From assembly GCA_028824685.1 (NCBI GenBank), contig JAPPCZ010000086.1, forward strand, positions 304,345-368,344: 64,000 nt of DNA, given 5' to 3'. Positions 17,829 to 25,895 of this stretch are shown here, one piece after another. Both the position numbers and the translations under genes were made by a program. Origin of the DNA: Candidatus Poribacteria bacterium. GTDB lineage: Bacteria > Poribacteria > WGA-4E > WGA-3G. How positions within the stretch are numbered: the first letter of the stretch is position 1; each line of letters opens with the position of its first letter. A model generated the notes under the pieces. The model saw only the letters and a list, made by a program, of their open reading frames with translations. It was not told the origin of the DNA and made no database searches.

Positions 17829-18851
17829 TTATTCATCTCGTTTTCGTTTGAGCTGCCCCCACTGAAGTGCAAGTTTTCCTGCTGGCATCACAGCAAGTGC
17901 TGCATCATTTATCCAATCCGGACTGTATCCGCCCCCTGGACCTTCGGTGAGGTTTGTCAACTGTTTACTGCCAATATGATACCGATAGATATCTTTTTCA
18001 TTAGTGATCATGTTCTTTGCACTCAAAACAATCTCATGTCCAGGTGCTATCCAGCACATGCTATTGACATTATACTTTTCCGGAAGTGTGATGATTTTCT
18101 GAATTTCTTTCGTGTGAAATTGATAGATCACTAATCTTTGAGCGAATATCTCCCGCCTGTTATTTATGAATCGGTATTCAGTTTCGCGGTATAGAATTGA
18201 ATCACCGTCTGGTGACCAACGCGGCGCACCCCTTGATAAACCATCGGCGGGGACAAGCGGCTTCTGATCCCTACCATCAGCCTCCATCGTGTAGATTGTT
18301 CTGCCTTGCCCTGGTATGAGTTGTTGATAGGCAATATGTCTTCCATCGGGGGACCAGTCTGGAGCGGCTGATAAACCTCCTAACACTGCGTTGCTCGTCA
18401 GCTGCTTTACGGCGCGGCTTGCCACATCTATTACGTGAATATCAATGTGTCCGTTCCGCAGACTAACAAAGGCGATGCGTTTGCCATCAGGCGACCACGC
18501 GAGATCGCCCCCATCTTCCCTCGGGTGATCCGTCAGTCTAATTTCATAAGTGCCTTTTAGATCTTTTATGAACAGGTCGGTCTGTTCCCTATCGGTAAGT
18601 GCGATATCCACGTCTCTCGCAAAAGCGATGGCTTTACCATCAGGCGACCACCGCGGAGTTGTCTCGAGGAACGGCGTATCAGTTAATTTCTGCATGTTAC
18701 TGCCATCATCATCCATCATATAAATACTAAAGTCAATGTCGTTGCCCCGGACAAAGACCCTCTCATGAGATGACTCAAAGAGAATTTTTGCGGATACGAG
18801 GGAGGAAAGCAAACCAAAACAGAGGCAGCAGATAAAAAGTTTTTGTCCCAT
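17829..18851 (-). CDS. Exported PD40/TolB-like beta-propeller protein, copy 2
   Basis: 340 residues, differing from copy 1 mainly in the signal peptide (MGQKLFICCLCF...) and a few scattered residues. Propeller repeats are the same five SPDG blades plus closing strands. The C-terminal tail reads PAGKLALQWGQLKRKRDE. Ribosome site AAAAGGA precedes the start. The gene lies 28 bases upstream of copy 1 on the same strand, so both are likely read together; a terminator separates them from the small exported protein further upstream. Confidence 0.85.
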   Translation of the reverse strand: MGQKLFICCLCFGLLSSLVSAKILFESSHERVFVRGNDIDFSIYMMDDDGSNMQKLTDTPFLETTPRWSPDGKAIAFARDVDIALTDREQTDLFIKDLKGTYEIRLTDHPREDGGDLAWSPDGKRIAFVSLRNGHIDIHVIDVASRAVKQLTSNAVLGGLSAAPDWSPDGRHIAYQQLIPGQGRTIYTMEADGRDQKPLVPADGLSRGAPRWSPDGDSILYRETEYRFINNRREIFAQRLVIYQFHTKEIQKIITLPEKYNVNSMCWIAPGHEIVLSAKNMITNEKDIYRYHIGSKQLTNLTEGPGGGYSPDWINDAALAVMPAGKLALQWGQLKRKRDE

Positions 18852-18870
18852 ACTATATTTTTCCTTTTAG

Positions 18871-18904
18871 AAAAACGCGGCACCTCACTCGGAGACACCG
18901 CGTT
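18871..18904 (-). terminator. Rho-independent terminator of the small exported protein gene
   Basis: On the minus strand AACGCGG (18904-18898) pairs with CCGCGTT (18880-18874), and a run of T follows (18875-18871). It lies between the stop at 18921 and the PD40 gene start at 18851. Confidence 0.7.
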
Positions 18905-18920
18905 CGCTGAGAGTCTGTTC

Positions 18921-19475
18921 TTAGTTGTTAGGATCCCGCCATCGGAATTCCATTGTTTCTGACTCTATGTCCCAGGAATCCGAACCTTTTCTACTATTTA
19001 CAACAAGGCGGGTATAGCCGCCAACTTGATACCACTGATTGTGTTCTAAATTCCAATCAAGAAGGTAGTGACTTTGAAAACCACCGTCAGAGGCTTGGTG
19101 ATCATTATCATCAGGATCTTCATCATACACATCCAAACTGCCGTTACCAAATCCCTTATCCTCATTTATAAGGTCTCCAGCTTCTCCCTGCACGGGATCG
19201 TATTCTGAGAGCCACTGTTTATATTCGTATTCGTAAGAACAACTTTTCTCTGCAAAGTTGTAAACATCAAAACCGTGATCTGTCAACGTCATCACACGAA
19301 AATCATTATCGTCCCAGTAACTATACGGACTATCACTTATATAAATATAACCGTATACCTGTGGATTATTGCTACCAGCGCCACTTTTTTCTTTAGAATC
19401 AGTTGTTACCGGTGAGGTAAAACAAATCGATATTAAGAATAGCAGGGTTAGTGCAAAATTAAACAAACGTTTCAT
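18921..19475 (-). CDS. Small exported protein of unknown function
   Basis: 184 residues with a clear signal peptide (MKRLFNFALTLLFLISICFTSP). The mature part is acidic and aromatic-rich, with many Asp, Tyr and Trp residues (YISDSPYSYWDD, DVYDEDPDDNDH). I recognise no family. The acidic run near residues 110-125 might bind calcium. It has its own promoter, a long structured leader and its own terminator, so it is a separate transcription unit. Ribosome site AAAAGGGAG. Confidence 0.7.
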   Translation of the reverse strand: MKRLFNFALTLLFLISICFTSPVTTDSKEKSGAGSNNPQVYGYIYISDSPYSYWDDNDFRVMTLTDHGFDVYNFAEKSCSYEYEYKQWLSEYDPVQGEAGDLINEDKGFGNGSLDVYDEDPDDNDHQASDGGFQSHYLLDWNLEHNQWYQVGGYTRLVVNSRKGSDSWDIESETMEFRWRDPNN

Positions 19476-19640
19476 TCCTAAATACTCCCTTTTAGTTAGG
19501 TGCTAACCTAATACTACACAAAATACTGATTTCATGCTAAATTAGGTTAGCAATGTCAAAATATACCTTTGGCAGTGTCGCGTCGATCGGTGTTCACTCC
19601 ACCATCGACGCACCTATAAAAATAGGAGACTACCAATAAC
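19476..19640 (-). promoter_or_regulatory. Structured 5' leader of the small exported protein gene
   Basis: The transcript from the promoter at 19647-19675 would have a leader of about 165 bases. In order it can fold CCTAT-TTTT-ATAGG, then a strong 12-bp stem GCGTCGAT-GGTG / CACC-G-ATCGACGC with one bulged base (about 19579-19610), then a long-range pair TTGCTAACCTAAT with ATTAGGTTAGCA just before the ribosome site. I match it to no riboswitch class that I know. Confidence 0.5.
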
Positions 19641-19646
19641 GTAACG

Positions 19647-19675
19647 ATTGTACCAAAACCATAAAAAGATGTCAA
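19647..19675 (-). promoter_or_regulatory. Near-perfect sigma70 promoter
   Basis: On the minus strand: TTGACA (19675-19670), 17-base spacer, TACAAT (19652-19647), with TGG before the -10. It drives the leader and the exported protein gene at 18921. Confidence 0.8.
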
Positions 19676-19723
19676 GAAAAAGTTTATTTTTTCTTTAATA
19701 CATGTCTTTTTATGATCAATCCG

Positions 19724-20314
19724 CTATACCATGCCTTCTTCTGTGAAAATATGATGCACGGGAATATCCCACGGTTGCGGACATATCTTTACTACGAGTT
19801 GTGTCTGAAATGCTATACCAATAGTAACCGCGTTCGGACAGGAAGGCAGAAAACGGTCATAAAATCCTTTGCCGTATCCGAGACGATAACCATTTGGATC
19901 AAAAGCAATGCCGGGAACTATAATGAGTTGGAGTTGATCAGGTGGGAAAATAGGACAATTCGTATTGGGTTCGAGCATGCCATAACGATGTTCAACTAAG
20001 TCCTTTTCTAAATTTTGAACACATCTCGGTATAAGTTGACCGCTTTTCGTCCCAACAACTGGGGCGACAACCTGTCTTTCCTGATTGAAAAAGGTTTCAA
20101 TTAGTTCTCGTGTTTCTACCTCACTTTTCATGCTCAAATAGACCATCACCGCATGAAAAGAACTGTTTTCCCCATTTTTTTCATTTTGCTGAATCCATTC
20201 TATCACATGCGCCGCAATCCGTTTGCTGCACGCAGCTCGCTCCGCAAGTGGTAGGTTTTCACGCCGTTTCAATGTTTCTTCCCTGATATATTCCCGTTTT
20301 TGAGCGATCTCCAT
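19724..20314 (-). CDS. 5-formyltetrahydrofolate cyclo-ligase
   Basis: 196 residues, normal length. It converts 5-formyl-THF to 5,10-methenyl-THF with ATP. The family signatures are present: VYLSMKSEVETREL in the first half, PRC for substrate contact, and the C-terminal IVPGIAFDPNGYRLGYGKGFYDRFL. It is the last gene of the minus-strand set that begins with EutN, nine bases after the response regulator. Confidence 0.93.
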   Translation of the reverse strand: MEIAQKREYIREETLKRRENLPLAERAACSKRIAAHVIEWIQQNEKNGENSSFHAVMVYLSMKSEVETRELIETFFNQERQVVAPVVGTKSGQLIPRCVQNLEKDLVEHRYGMLEPNTNCPIFPPDQLQLIIVPGIAFDPNGYRLGYGKGFYDRFLPSCPNAVTIGIAFQTQLVVKICPQPWDIPVHHIFTEEGMV

Positions 20315-20323
20315 ACACGACCT

Positions 20324-21670
20324 TTATTCTTCCCATTCAATTTGATGTATATGTTTGGCAAGTGCATCACGGAAAGTAGATGGTTTCATAGAGAGTAACT
20401 TTGCCGCTCGCGTTTTATTCCCTTGTGTCTTTCGCATTGCCCAGGCAATAAGTTCACGTTCCGTGGATTTAATAATTTCGTGGAAAGAGGTCATACTTGG
20501 CGTATTGTCAAGTTTTTGAGATGTGGGTAGTTTTAATTCAATCGGTATTTCTTCGGTTGTAATGTCAGTCTCATTGTTGACAGCGACAAGTCGTTCTATA
20601 ATATTTTCAAGTTCACTGATATTTCCTGGCCACGGATACTCAGTAAGGACGTTGATTGCATCCTGCTTCATACGGATAGCTTGATGCGGTGAGAAAATCT
20701 CCAAAAAATGGTTAATGAGCATTGGAATGTCGCCTTTTCGTTCTCGTAGTGGCGGTAGGAACAAAGGGATGACATTCAATTGATAATAGAGGTCTTCAAG
20801 AAACTCGTTACGTTTTGTTTTCTCTTTTAGATTCTCGCGGGACGTTGATATGATACGCAAATCCAGTTCAATGAGTTCAGTTTCAGACGATCCCAAAAAC
20901 TTTCGTTCTTCCAATATGGCTAAGAGTTTTGCTTGCAGGTCAAGTGGAACAGTATCCACATTTGCAATGAATAGTGTGCCGTTATTCGCTAATTGTATTT
21001 TTCCTTGTCGGGATTGATCACCAAAAAGTTCTAATTCAATAGCATCGGCAGTAAGACCATAACAATTGAGGCTAACATAAGGTTGATGCTCCCGAGAACT
21101 TCGCAGATGAATTGTTTTTGCCAAGAGTGATTTACCTGTCCCCTCTTCTCCACAAATCATAACATTGCTATCAGCAGCAGCAACATTAGGTATTAATTTG
21201 AAGATTTCTTGTATTTGTTGGCTTTTTCCGATGAGTGTTTGGTAAAGAGAAGGTTCTGGGTTTGTGTCAGGTGTTTTGAGAGATGATTGTGTATTTTCAG
21301 CAGGTGTTTTCCCCCTCAACGCTTTGAGTTTATCCAGCATAAGGATTAACTCATCACTTGAAAAAGGTTTTTTAATATAATTGTATGCCCCGAATCTAAG
21401 TGCCTCAACAGCGGTCTCAACGCTCGCGTATGCAGTCATCACAATTACGGTTATATGTGGATGTTCTTTTTTCACTCTTTTAAGAAAATCAATCCCGTGC
21501 ATCTGTGGCATCCGCAAATCGGTCACCAACACATCAAACGCCTCTTGTTGCAAAAGTTGAAGCCCAATTAATGGCGATTCGACAGCGATAGCATCGTAAT
21601 TAGATTCGCGTAAATCATCACGGAGTGTCATGCGTTTTAATTTTTCATCATCAACAACGAGGATTTTCAT
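20324..21670 (-). CDS. NtrC-family response regulator lacking GAFTGA and Walker B acids
   Basis: 448 residues: receiver domain (1-120, phospho-acceptor Asp51, Lys near 102), AAA+ domain (about 150-370, Walker A GEEGTGKS), and a C-terminal Fis-type helix-turn-helix (GNKTRAAKLLSMKPSTFRDAL). In working NtrC proteins ELFGHEKGAFTGA contacts sigma54, and LFLDEI supplies the Walker B acids. Here the first reads ELFGDQSRQGKIQLA, with about nine residues missing, and the second reads LFIANVDT. It therefore probably neither hydrolyses ATP normally nor activates sigma54 promoters. It may act as a phosphorylation-controlled DNA binder. Ribosome site AGGAGG. It is paired with the histidine kinase directly upstream. 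Confidence 0.88.
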   Translation of the reverse strand: MKILVVDDEKLKRMTLRDDLRESNYDAIAVESPLIGLQLLQQEAFDVLVTDLRMPQMHGIDFLKRVKKEHPHITVIVMTAYASVETAVEALRFGAYNYIKKPFSSDELILMLDKLKALRGKTPAENTQSSLKTPDTNPEPSLYQTLIGKSQQIQEIFKLIPNVAAADSNVMICGEEGTGKSLLAKTIHLRSSREHQPYVSLNCYGLTADAIELELFGDQSRQGKIQLANNGTLFIANVDTVPLDLQAKLLAILEERKFLGSSETELIELDLRIISTSRENLKEKTKRNEFLEDLYYQLNVIPLFLPPLRERKGDIPMLINHFLEIFSPHQAIRMKQDAINVLTEYPWPGNISELENIIERLVAVNNETDITTEEIPIELKLPTSQKLDNTPSMTSFHEIIKSTERELIAWAMRKTQGNKTRAAKLLSMKPSTFRDALAKHIHQIEWEE

Positions 21671-21679
21671 TTTGACCTC

Positions 21680-23440
21680 CTATGTTTGTTCTTGTGGAAT
21701 GGGCAATTTTACTGTAAATGTTGAACCACGACCAACTTCGCTCTCTACTTCAATAACTCCTTGATGTTGTCTCACAATTCTGTCAGACACTGAAAGTCCA
21801 AGCCCAGTACCTTTTTCTGTAATTTGTGTTGTGTAAAACGGGTCAAAAATTCTGTCTTGAACGGATTTTGATATGCCGATTCCAGTGTCAATTACTTTGA
21901 CGTAAACGCTCGGTTTTCCTATCAAGGCATCTAAATTTATTTCGCCAGTTTCGAATAAAAGCCTTCCACCATCTGGCATTGCAGTAATAGCATTCAATGC
22001 GAGATTGAGGATGACCTGTTCTAAAAGATGTTTATCACCACGAATAAGTGCAATTTGATCTCGGTAGTCTTTTTCTATTTTTATACCTTTTTCGGACGCT
22101 CCATATTCTATAAGTCCAATTGTCTCATTCACAACATCATTAAGATTTACAGCAGTTAACATCAATTCATGAGGTCGAGAGAAATCGAGAAGTTTCCCAA
22201 TTGTCGCTTCAATACGCCGAATGGCTTCTTCCATTAAACCGAGATATTCTTGTGTTTGTTCAATGTTTTTCGGGTTACGCTGTATACGAAGAATGCAGTT
22301 CAATAAACCGTCAAGCGGATTGTTGATTTCATGTGCGACACCCGCCGCCAATTCACCGATAGCAGCCATTTTTTCTGAAAAAATAAGTTGCTGCTCCATC
22401 CGTTTTCGATCAGTTACATCACGCGAAACGAGAACAGTCCCAAGATAATTATCCTCGTCATCGCGAACAGCAGCATAAGTATTTTCTAAGTGTTTTTCTC
22501 CTATTTGCTGGTTTTTCCTTTCAATCGCATCTCCACCTTCGGAAAAGTCCTGTGAAATTTGAGCAAGTGTTTCAGCACTTCCAAATTGCAGATCAGGGGT
22601 CATATCTTGTTCTGATCGATCTTTCTGAATCATTTGTGCAGCTTTGTTGAAGAGGGTCGTTTGGTTAGTAGAGTCTACAAAAACAACACCCTCCTGCATA
22701 CATTCAATAATAGATTGCAATTTGTTACGTTCAAACACAACCTCTTTACGAGTTTCAACAAGTTCATCAACCTTTTCTTCCAAATTCTCCTTGAGTTCCC
22801 TCGTTTCTGCTTCACGCTCTCTTGCAGTTTGCGTGATTGTGGTTGCCAAATAAACTGAAAAGAAAAGGGTACTTGTAAACACAAATAACACGCCAAAGAT
22901 ATAAATTGGGTCGCTCCCCAACTCATCGGGCAGAAAATTATTCAGGGGATAGTGTGGAAGAATCTCAAAATACTCAAGGAAAATGAGCGAGCTTAATAGG
23001 ACAGTGTTTAGTGTAGCTAATATATAACTGACACGTTTCGATAAGATGATACTCGCGATAATTAGGTGAAAAATGAAATAGAATATAAATGGATTTTCAA
23101 CACCGCCGCTGAAATGGATGAGAGCAATCAACGACAGCAAATCAAGTATAATATGGATACACGCTTGCCGTTTGATAGACATTAGCCGTTGTTGCGCTGG
23201 TGCTTTGCGATACATCTGAGGTTCAAAGTTGTAAAGCACCATCAGGCCGGCTATGATATAAAGCGGAATGGGGTTCGCAATCATATCGTACGCTAAATTG
23301 GCAACCGTCACAGTGAAAAATACACCTCCGATTGCAATCCAACGAAGCCGCACCAACCATCCGATTTGCTTGATTAACTCCAGTTTTAACGGCAGTTCAT
23401 CATCGACTGCTTTTTCCTGGAACAATTGTGTCTGTTCCAT
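21680..23440 (-). CDS. Membrane histidine kinase with RegB-like quinone motif and PAS domain
   Basis: 586 residues. An N-terminal block of about six membrane helices (30-210) contains GGVENPF at 112-118, matching the GGxxNPF heptapeptide that binds ubiquinone in RegB/PrrB. A coiled coil (210-250) and a PAS domain (about 250-350) follow. Then come HisKA with the phospho-His in GVAHEINNPLDG (about 370) and a full HATPase (NLALNAITAMPDGG, DTGIGIS, GTGLGLS). I infer redox or quinone-pool sensing and phosphotransfer to the neighbouring regulator. The RegB redox cysteine near the H-box is not seen. Confidence 0.88.
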   Translation of the reverse strand: MEQTQLFQEKAVDDELPLKLELIKQIGWLVRLRWIAIGGVFFTVTVANLAYDMIANPIPLYIIAGLMVLYNFEPQMYRKAPAQQRLMSIKRQACIHIILDLLSLIALIHFSGGVENPFIFYFIFHLIIASIILSKRVSYILATLNTVLLSSLIFLEYFEILPHYPLNNFLPDELGSDPIYIFGVLFVFTSTLFFSVYLATTITQTAREREAETRELKENLEEKVDELVETRKEVVFERNKLQSIIECMQEGVVFVDSTNQTTLFNKAAQMIQKDRSEQDMTPDLQFGSAETLAQISQDFSEGGDAIERKNQQIGEKHLENTYAAVRDDEDNYLGTVLVSRDVTDRKRMEQQLIFSEKMAAIGELAAGVAHEINNPLDGLLNCILRIQRNPKNIEQTQEYLGLMEEAIRRIEATIGKLLDFSRPHELMLTAVNLNDVVNETIGLIEYGASEKGIKIEKDYRDQIALIRGDKHLLEQVILNLALNAITAMPDGGRLLFETGEINLDALIGKPSVYVKVIDTGIGISKSVQDRIFDPFYTTQITEKGTGLGLSVSDRIVRQHQGVIEVESEVGRGSTFTVKLPIPQEQT

Positions 23441-23454
23441 ATCAGTCAGTCTCT

Positions 23455-23742
23455 CTATTTCATGTAACGGACTTCACCATCAACTTCAATGGTATCAACG
23501 ATTGCCATGACAACACCATCAACAGGTTTGTTGCTTGTCACACTCGTCTGACGCGCTGAGCTGCCTGTTGCTATAAGAACAATTTCACCGATGCCAGCAC
23601 CGACAGCGTCCACCGCGACTGTGTACTTCCGTTCTAATTCTCCATCTAAATTAACATCTTGGACAATCAGCAACTTGCTTCCAACAAGTTTCTCATCTTT
23701 TTGCGTTGCAACGACTGTCCCCGTAACCTTTCCAAGTATCAT
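23455..23742 (-). CDS. EutN/CcmL-type microcompartment vertex protein
   Basis: 95 residues, typical size of BMC-P pentamers that cap the corners of bacterial microcompartments. It begins MILGKVTGTVVATQKDEKLVGSKLL and has VDAVGAGIGEIVLIATGSSAR, the standard EutN/CcmL sequence. No BMC-H shell protein or encapsulated enzyme is adjacent. It is the first gene of the set with the histidine kinase, regulator and folate enzyme, 14 bases before the kinase. A solitary EutN homologue used for something else is possible. Confidence 0.92.
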   Translation of the reverse strand: MILGKVTGTVVATQKDEKLVGSKLLIVQDVNLDGELERKYTVAVDAVGAGIGEIVLIATGSSARQTSVTSNKPVDGVVMAIVDTIEVDGEVRYMK

Positions 23743-23812
23743 TCAAAAAGCCTTTGTTTTAGTTTTAAATCAATTATTTTTCTCTGATGTTTACAGCGTA
23801 ATGCGTGAGAAA

Positions 23813-23841
23813 TTGACAAATTACTATCATCATGTTAAACT
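23813..23841 (+). promoter_or_regulatory. Promoter of the ThiO-like gene
   Basis: TTGACA (23813-23818), 17-base spacer, TAAACT (23836-23841). The -35 is perfect, the -10 moderate. The start codon lies about 24 bases after the expected transcript start. Confidence 0.6.
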
Positions 23842-23871
23842 ATTTCAGCGGGTAAAGTCAAGTCTAAAAGA

Positions 23872-24990
23872 ATGGAGAAAAACTTGAATCAAAATAAGAC
23901 TGATGTAGCAATAATTGGCGGTGGTATCATCGGATGCGCGATTGCTTATGAACTTGCCAAAAGACAGGTAGATGTCATCCTCATTGAAAAAGCATCACGC
24001 GTTGGCACAGAAGCATCTTGGGCAGGTGCTGGGATTTTAACATCACACGCATCAACACACGAACCGTATCCAGAGTTGTGCCGTGCAAGTCTTGCTATGT
24101 ATCCGTCACTGGCAACAGAATTGAAATCCGAGACAGATATAGATATAGAATTTATCCGTTCAGGCACGCTATCAGTCTTTTTCGATGAAGCTGAAGCCGC
24201 AGGTTTAATCGGTTTAGCGGAACGACGAGTTAACCGAGGATTTTCTGCGGAGGTACTTACACCAGAACAGGCATGGGAATTAGAACCTGCTGTTTCAAAA
24301 TCCATTGCAGGGGCAGTACTGTTCCCAGAAGATGGACATGTGCGCAACCCCAAAATGGTGGCTGCGTTGACAAAAGGCGCAGCAAATTTTGGGGCAAAGT
24401 TTCTATTGGGTAATCCGGTTACTGAATTTGTTAGAGAAAAGGGACGAGTTGTCGGAGCAGTTGTCAATCGTGAGACTATTCATGCTGACTCGTTTGTGAT
24501 TGCTGCGGGATGTTGGGCAGGTAATCTGACCGCATTGCTTGATTTTCCTATCTCAATTTCTCCTGCTAAAGGGCAAATTGTTCTGCTTGAAACAATGCCG
24601 CCGCTCATACAACGGACAATAGATGGTCTCGGTATCTATATCGTTCAGCGTGCAGATGGGAAGATTCTACTTGGTGCTACGGTGGAGTTTGTAGGTTACG
24701 ATAAAACCGCATCGCTTGACGGTGTAAAGCAAATGATAGACGCTGCGGTTGTAATTGCACCGGAACTCGCGCAAAGCACATTTGTGCAAACATGGGCAGG
24801 TTTGCGTCCATATTACAAACAAGGCCCGTGCCTCGGATATCTTCCGGGTTATGACAACGTAGTCTTAGCATCTGGACACTTCAAAAATGGTATCCTGCTT
24901 GCCCCGATTACGGGACAACTCATCGCTGAACTAATTACGACAGGACAGACTTCGCTACCTCTTGAGTCTTTTAAACCTAATGCTATATAG
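23872..24990 (+). CDS. FAD-dependent glycine oxidase-like protein (ThiO type)
   Basis: 372 residues. The FAD-binding IIGGGIIGCAIAYELAKR is at about 15-32, ending with Glu in LIEKA. EASWAGAGIL, GHVRNPKMV, AAGCWAG and the C-terminal GHFKNGILLAPITG match ThiO/DadA-type amine oxidases. ThiO oxidises glycine to iminoacetate for the thiazole of thiamine. No other thi gene is adjacent, so oxidation of another small amino acid is possible. ATG 23872 is used; the AAAAGAATGGAG stretch just before and over it may serve as ribosome site. Confidence 0.85.
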   Translation: MEKNLNQNKTDVAIIGGGIIGCAIAYELAKRQVDVILIEKASRVGTEASWAGAGILTSHASTHEPYPELCRASLAMYPSLATELKSETDIDIEFIRSGTLSVFFDEAEAAGLIGLAERRVNRGFSAEVLTPEQAWELEPAVSKSIAGAVLFPEDGHVRNPKMVAALTKGAANFGAKFLLGNPVTEFVREKGRVVGAVVNRETIHADSFVIAAGCWAGNLTALLDFPISISPAKGQIVLLETMPPLIQRTIDGLGIYIVQRADGKILLGATVEFVGYDKTASLDGVKQMIDAAVVIAPELAQSTFVQTWAGLRPYYKQGPCLGYLPGYDNVVLASGHFKNGILLAPITGQLIAELITTGQTSLPLESFKPNAI

Positions 24991-25071
24991 GGAATAAACA
25001 ACATGCATTTGTAATGAATCCAAGTGAACAGAGATTGTATCCTGGAACTTTTGATATACACATCGTTATTT

Positions 25072-25103
25072 GCACTTTGGCACATGACCCCGCGCCAGAG
25101 TGC
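25072..25103 (+). terminator. Hairpin after the ThiO-like gene
   Basis: GCACTTTGGC and GCCAGAGTGC form a 10-bp stem with one mismatch, followed by CTTTGCTTTTA. A plausible terminator. Confidence 0.5.
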
Positions 25104-25189
25104 CTTTGCTTTTAATGGACTTTAATAACAGAATCGTATATACTATGATTCTAAATCTGATTTATGACTCTGATGACAGGAGGTAGATA

Positions 25190-25363
25190 ATGGAAGGTCT
25201 TGCAGTTTTGGTGATGTTATTCGGTATTTTTACTGGGATTTTTTGGATGATTGTCGGCTGGCGTGCTATGCAGGCACATGAAAAACTCGCAGATTCTGTT
25301 GAATTATTAGCACGACAAAGTAATAGGCAAGAACCGCAATCAGGTTCCTTAGGAGAAGATTAA
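25190..25363 (+). CDS. 57-residue single-helix membrane protein
   Basis: A short gene with a strong ribosome site (CAGGAGGTAG) and ATG 25190. It encodes MEGLAVLVMLFGIFTGIFW, a membrane helix, then a short amphipathic stretch (HEKLADSVELLARQSN) and a polar tail ending SLGED. No known family comes to mind. The layout resembles the C-terminal half of the DUF4282 protein at 13837. It is followed by a hairpin, so it is probably its own unit. Confidence 0.65.
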   Translation: MEGLAVLVMLFGIFTGIFWMIVGWRAMQAHEKLADSVELLARQSNRQEPQSGSLGED

Positions 25364-25383
25364 GGATATCAACACTACAAATA

Positions 25384-25411
25384 ACCCGCATAAACTTAGG
25401 TAGGTGCGGGT
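25384..25411 (+). terminator. Terminator-like hairpin after the 57-residue gene
   Basis: ACCCGCA (25384-25390) pairs with TGCGGGT (25405-25411). CATATATTTT follows. Confidence 0.45.
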
Positions 25412-25451
25412 CATATATTTTGATTTGTAAAACACATTATTAAGGAGATAA

Positions 25452-25841
25452 ATGAAACCGCATATTACTATTGTTACGCTTGGTGTTGAAGACTTGCAAC
25501 GTTCCGTTGATTTTTATCAGAACGGGTTAGGGTTTCCCTTAATGGGTGACTCGGATAGCATCGCATTTTTTAAGATGGAAGGAATAATATTTGGGCTATA
25601 TCCAAGGGATAAACTGGCTGAAGATATTACTATTTCCTCTGAAGGAACTGGCTTTCAAGGATTTACACTTGCTCATAACGTTGATTCGCCAGAAGATGTG
25701 GACAAAACCTTAGCAGAAGCGGTTGCAGCAGGGGCAGAGCTTGTTAAACCGGGACAAAAGGTATTTTGGGGTGGTTATTCCGGCTATTTCAAAGACCCTG
25801 ACGGATTTTATTGGGAAGTTGCACACAATCCGTACTTATAA
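25452..25841 (+). CDS. VOC (glyoxalase/dioxygenase) superfamily protein
   Basis: 129 residues with the single VOC module: ITIVTLGVEDLQRSVDFYQNGLGFP at the start and GYSGYFKDPDGFYWEVAHNP at the end. The latter holds the typical metal-ligand Glu; the first ligand (usually His or Gln near the N-terminus) is not obvious. The substrate is unknown. Ribosome site AAGGAG. The Gfo/Idh gene begins 54 bases downstream. Confidence 0.85.
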   Translation: MKPHITIVTLGVEDLQRSVDFYQNGLGFPLMGDSDSIAFFKMEGIIFGLYPRDKLAEDITISSEGTGFQGFTLAHNVDSPEDVDKTLAEAVAAGAELVKPGQKVFWGGYSGYFKDPDGFYWEVAHNPYL

Positions 25842-25895
25842 TGTTCCGTTATTTTCATCTAATGACTACGCAAAGATTGATTTGGAGTTTTATTT

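Larger units (their letters stand above)
16776..18851. repeat. Recent tandem gene duplication, period 1053 bases
   Basis: The two PD40 genes align with an offset of 1053 bases. From about 16822 to 17427 (copy 1) I see no difference from copy 2. Substitutions cluster in the signal-peptide half and in the last 15 codons. This pattern fits a recent duplication or later gene conversion of the centre. Confidence 0.85.

Noticed and set aside
16776..18851. TolB of the Tol-Pal system
   Set aside because: Only PD40 blades are present, the TolB N-terminal domain is missing and no tolA, tolQ, tolR or pal gene is adjacent.
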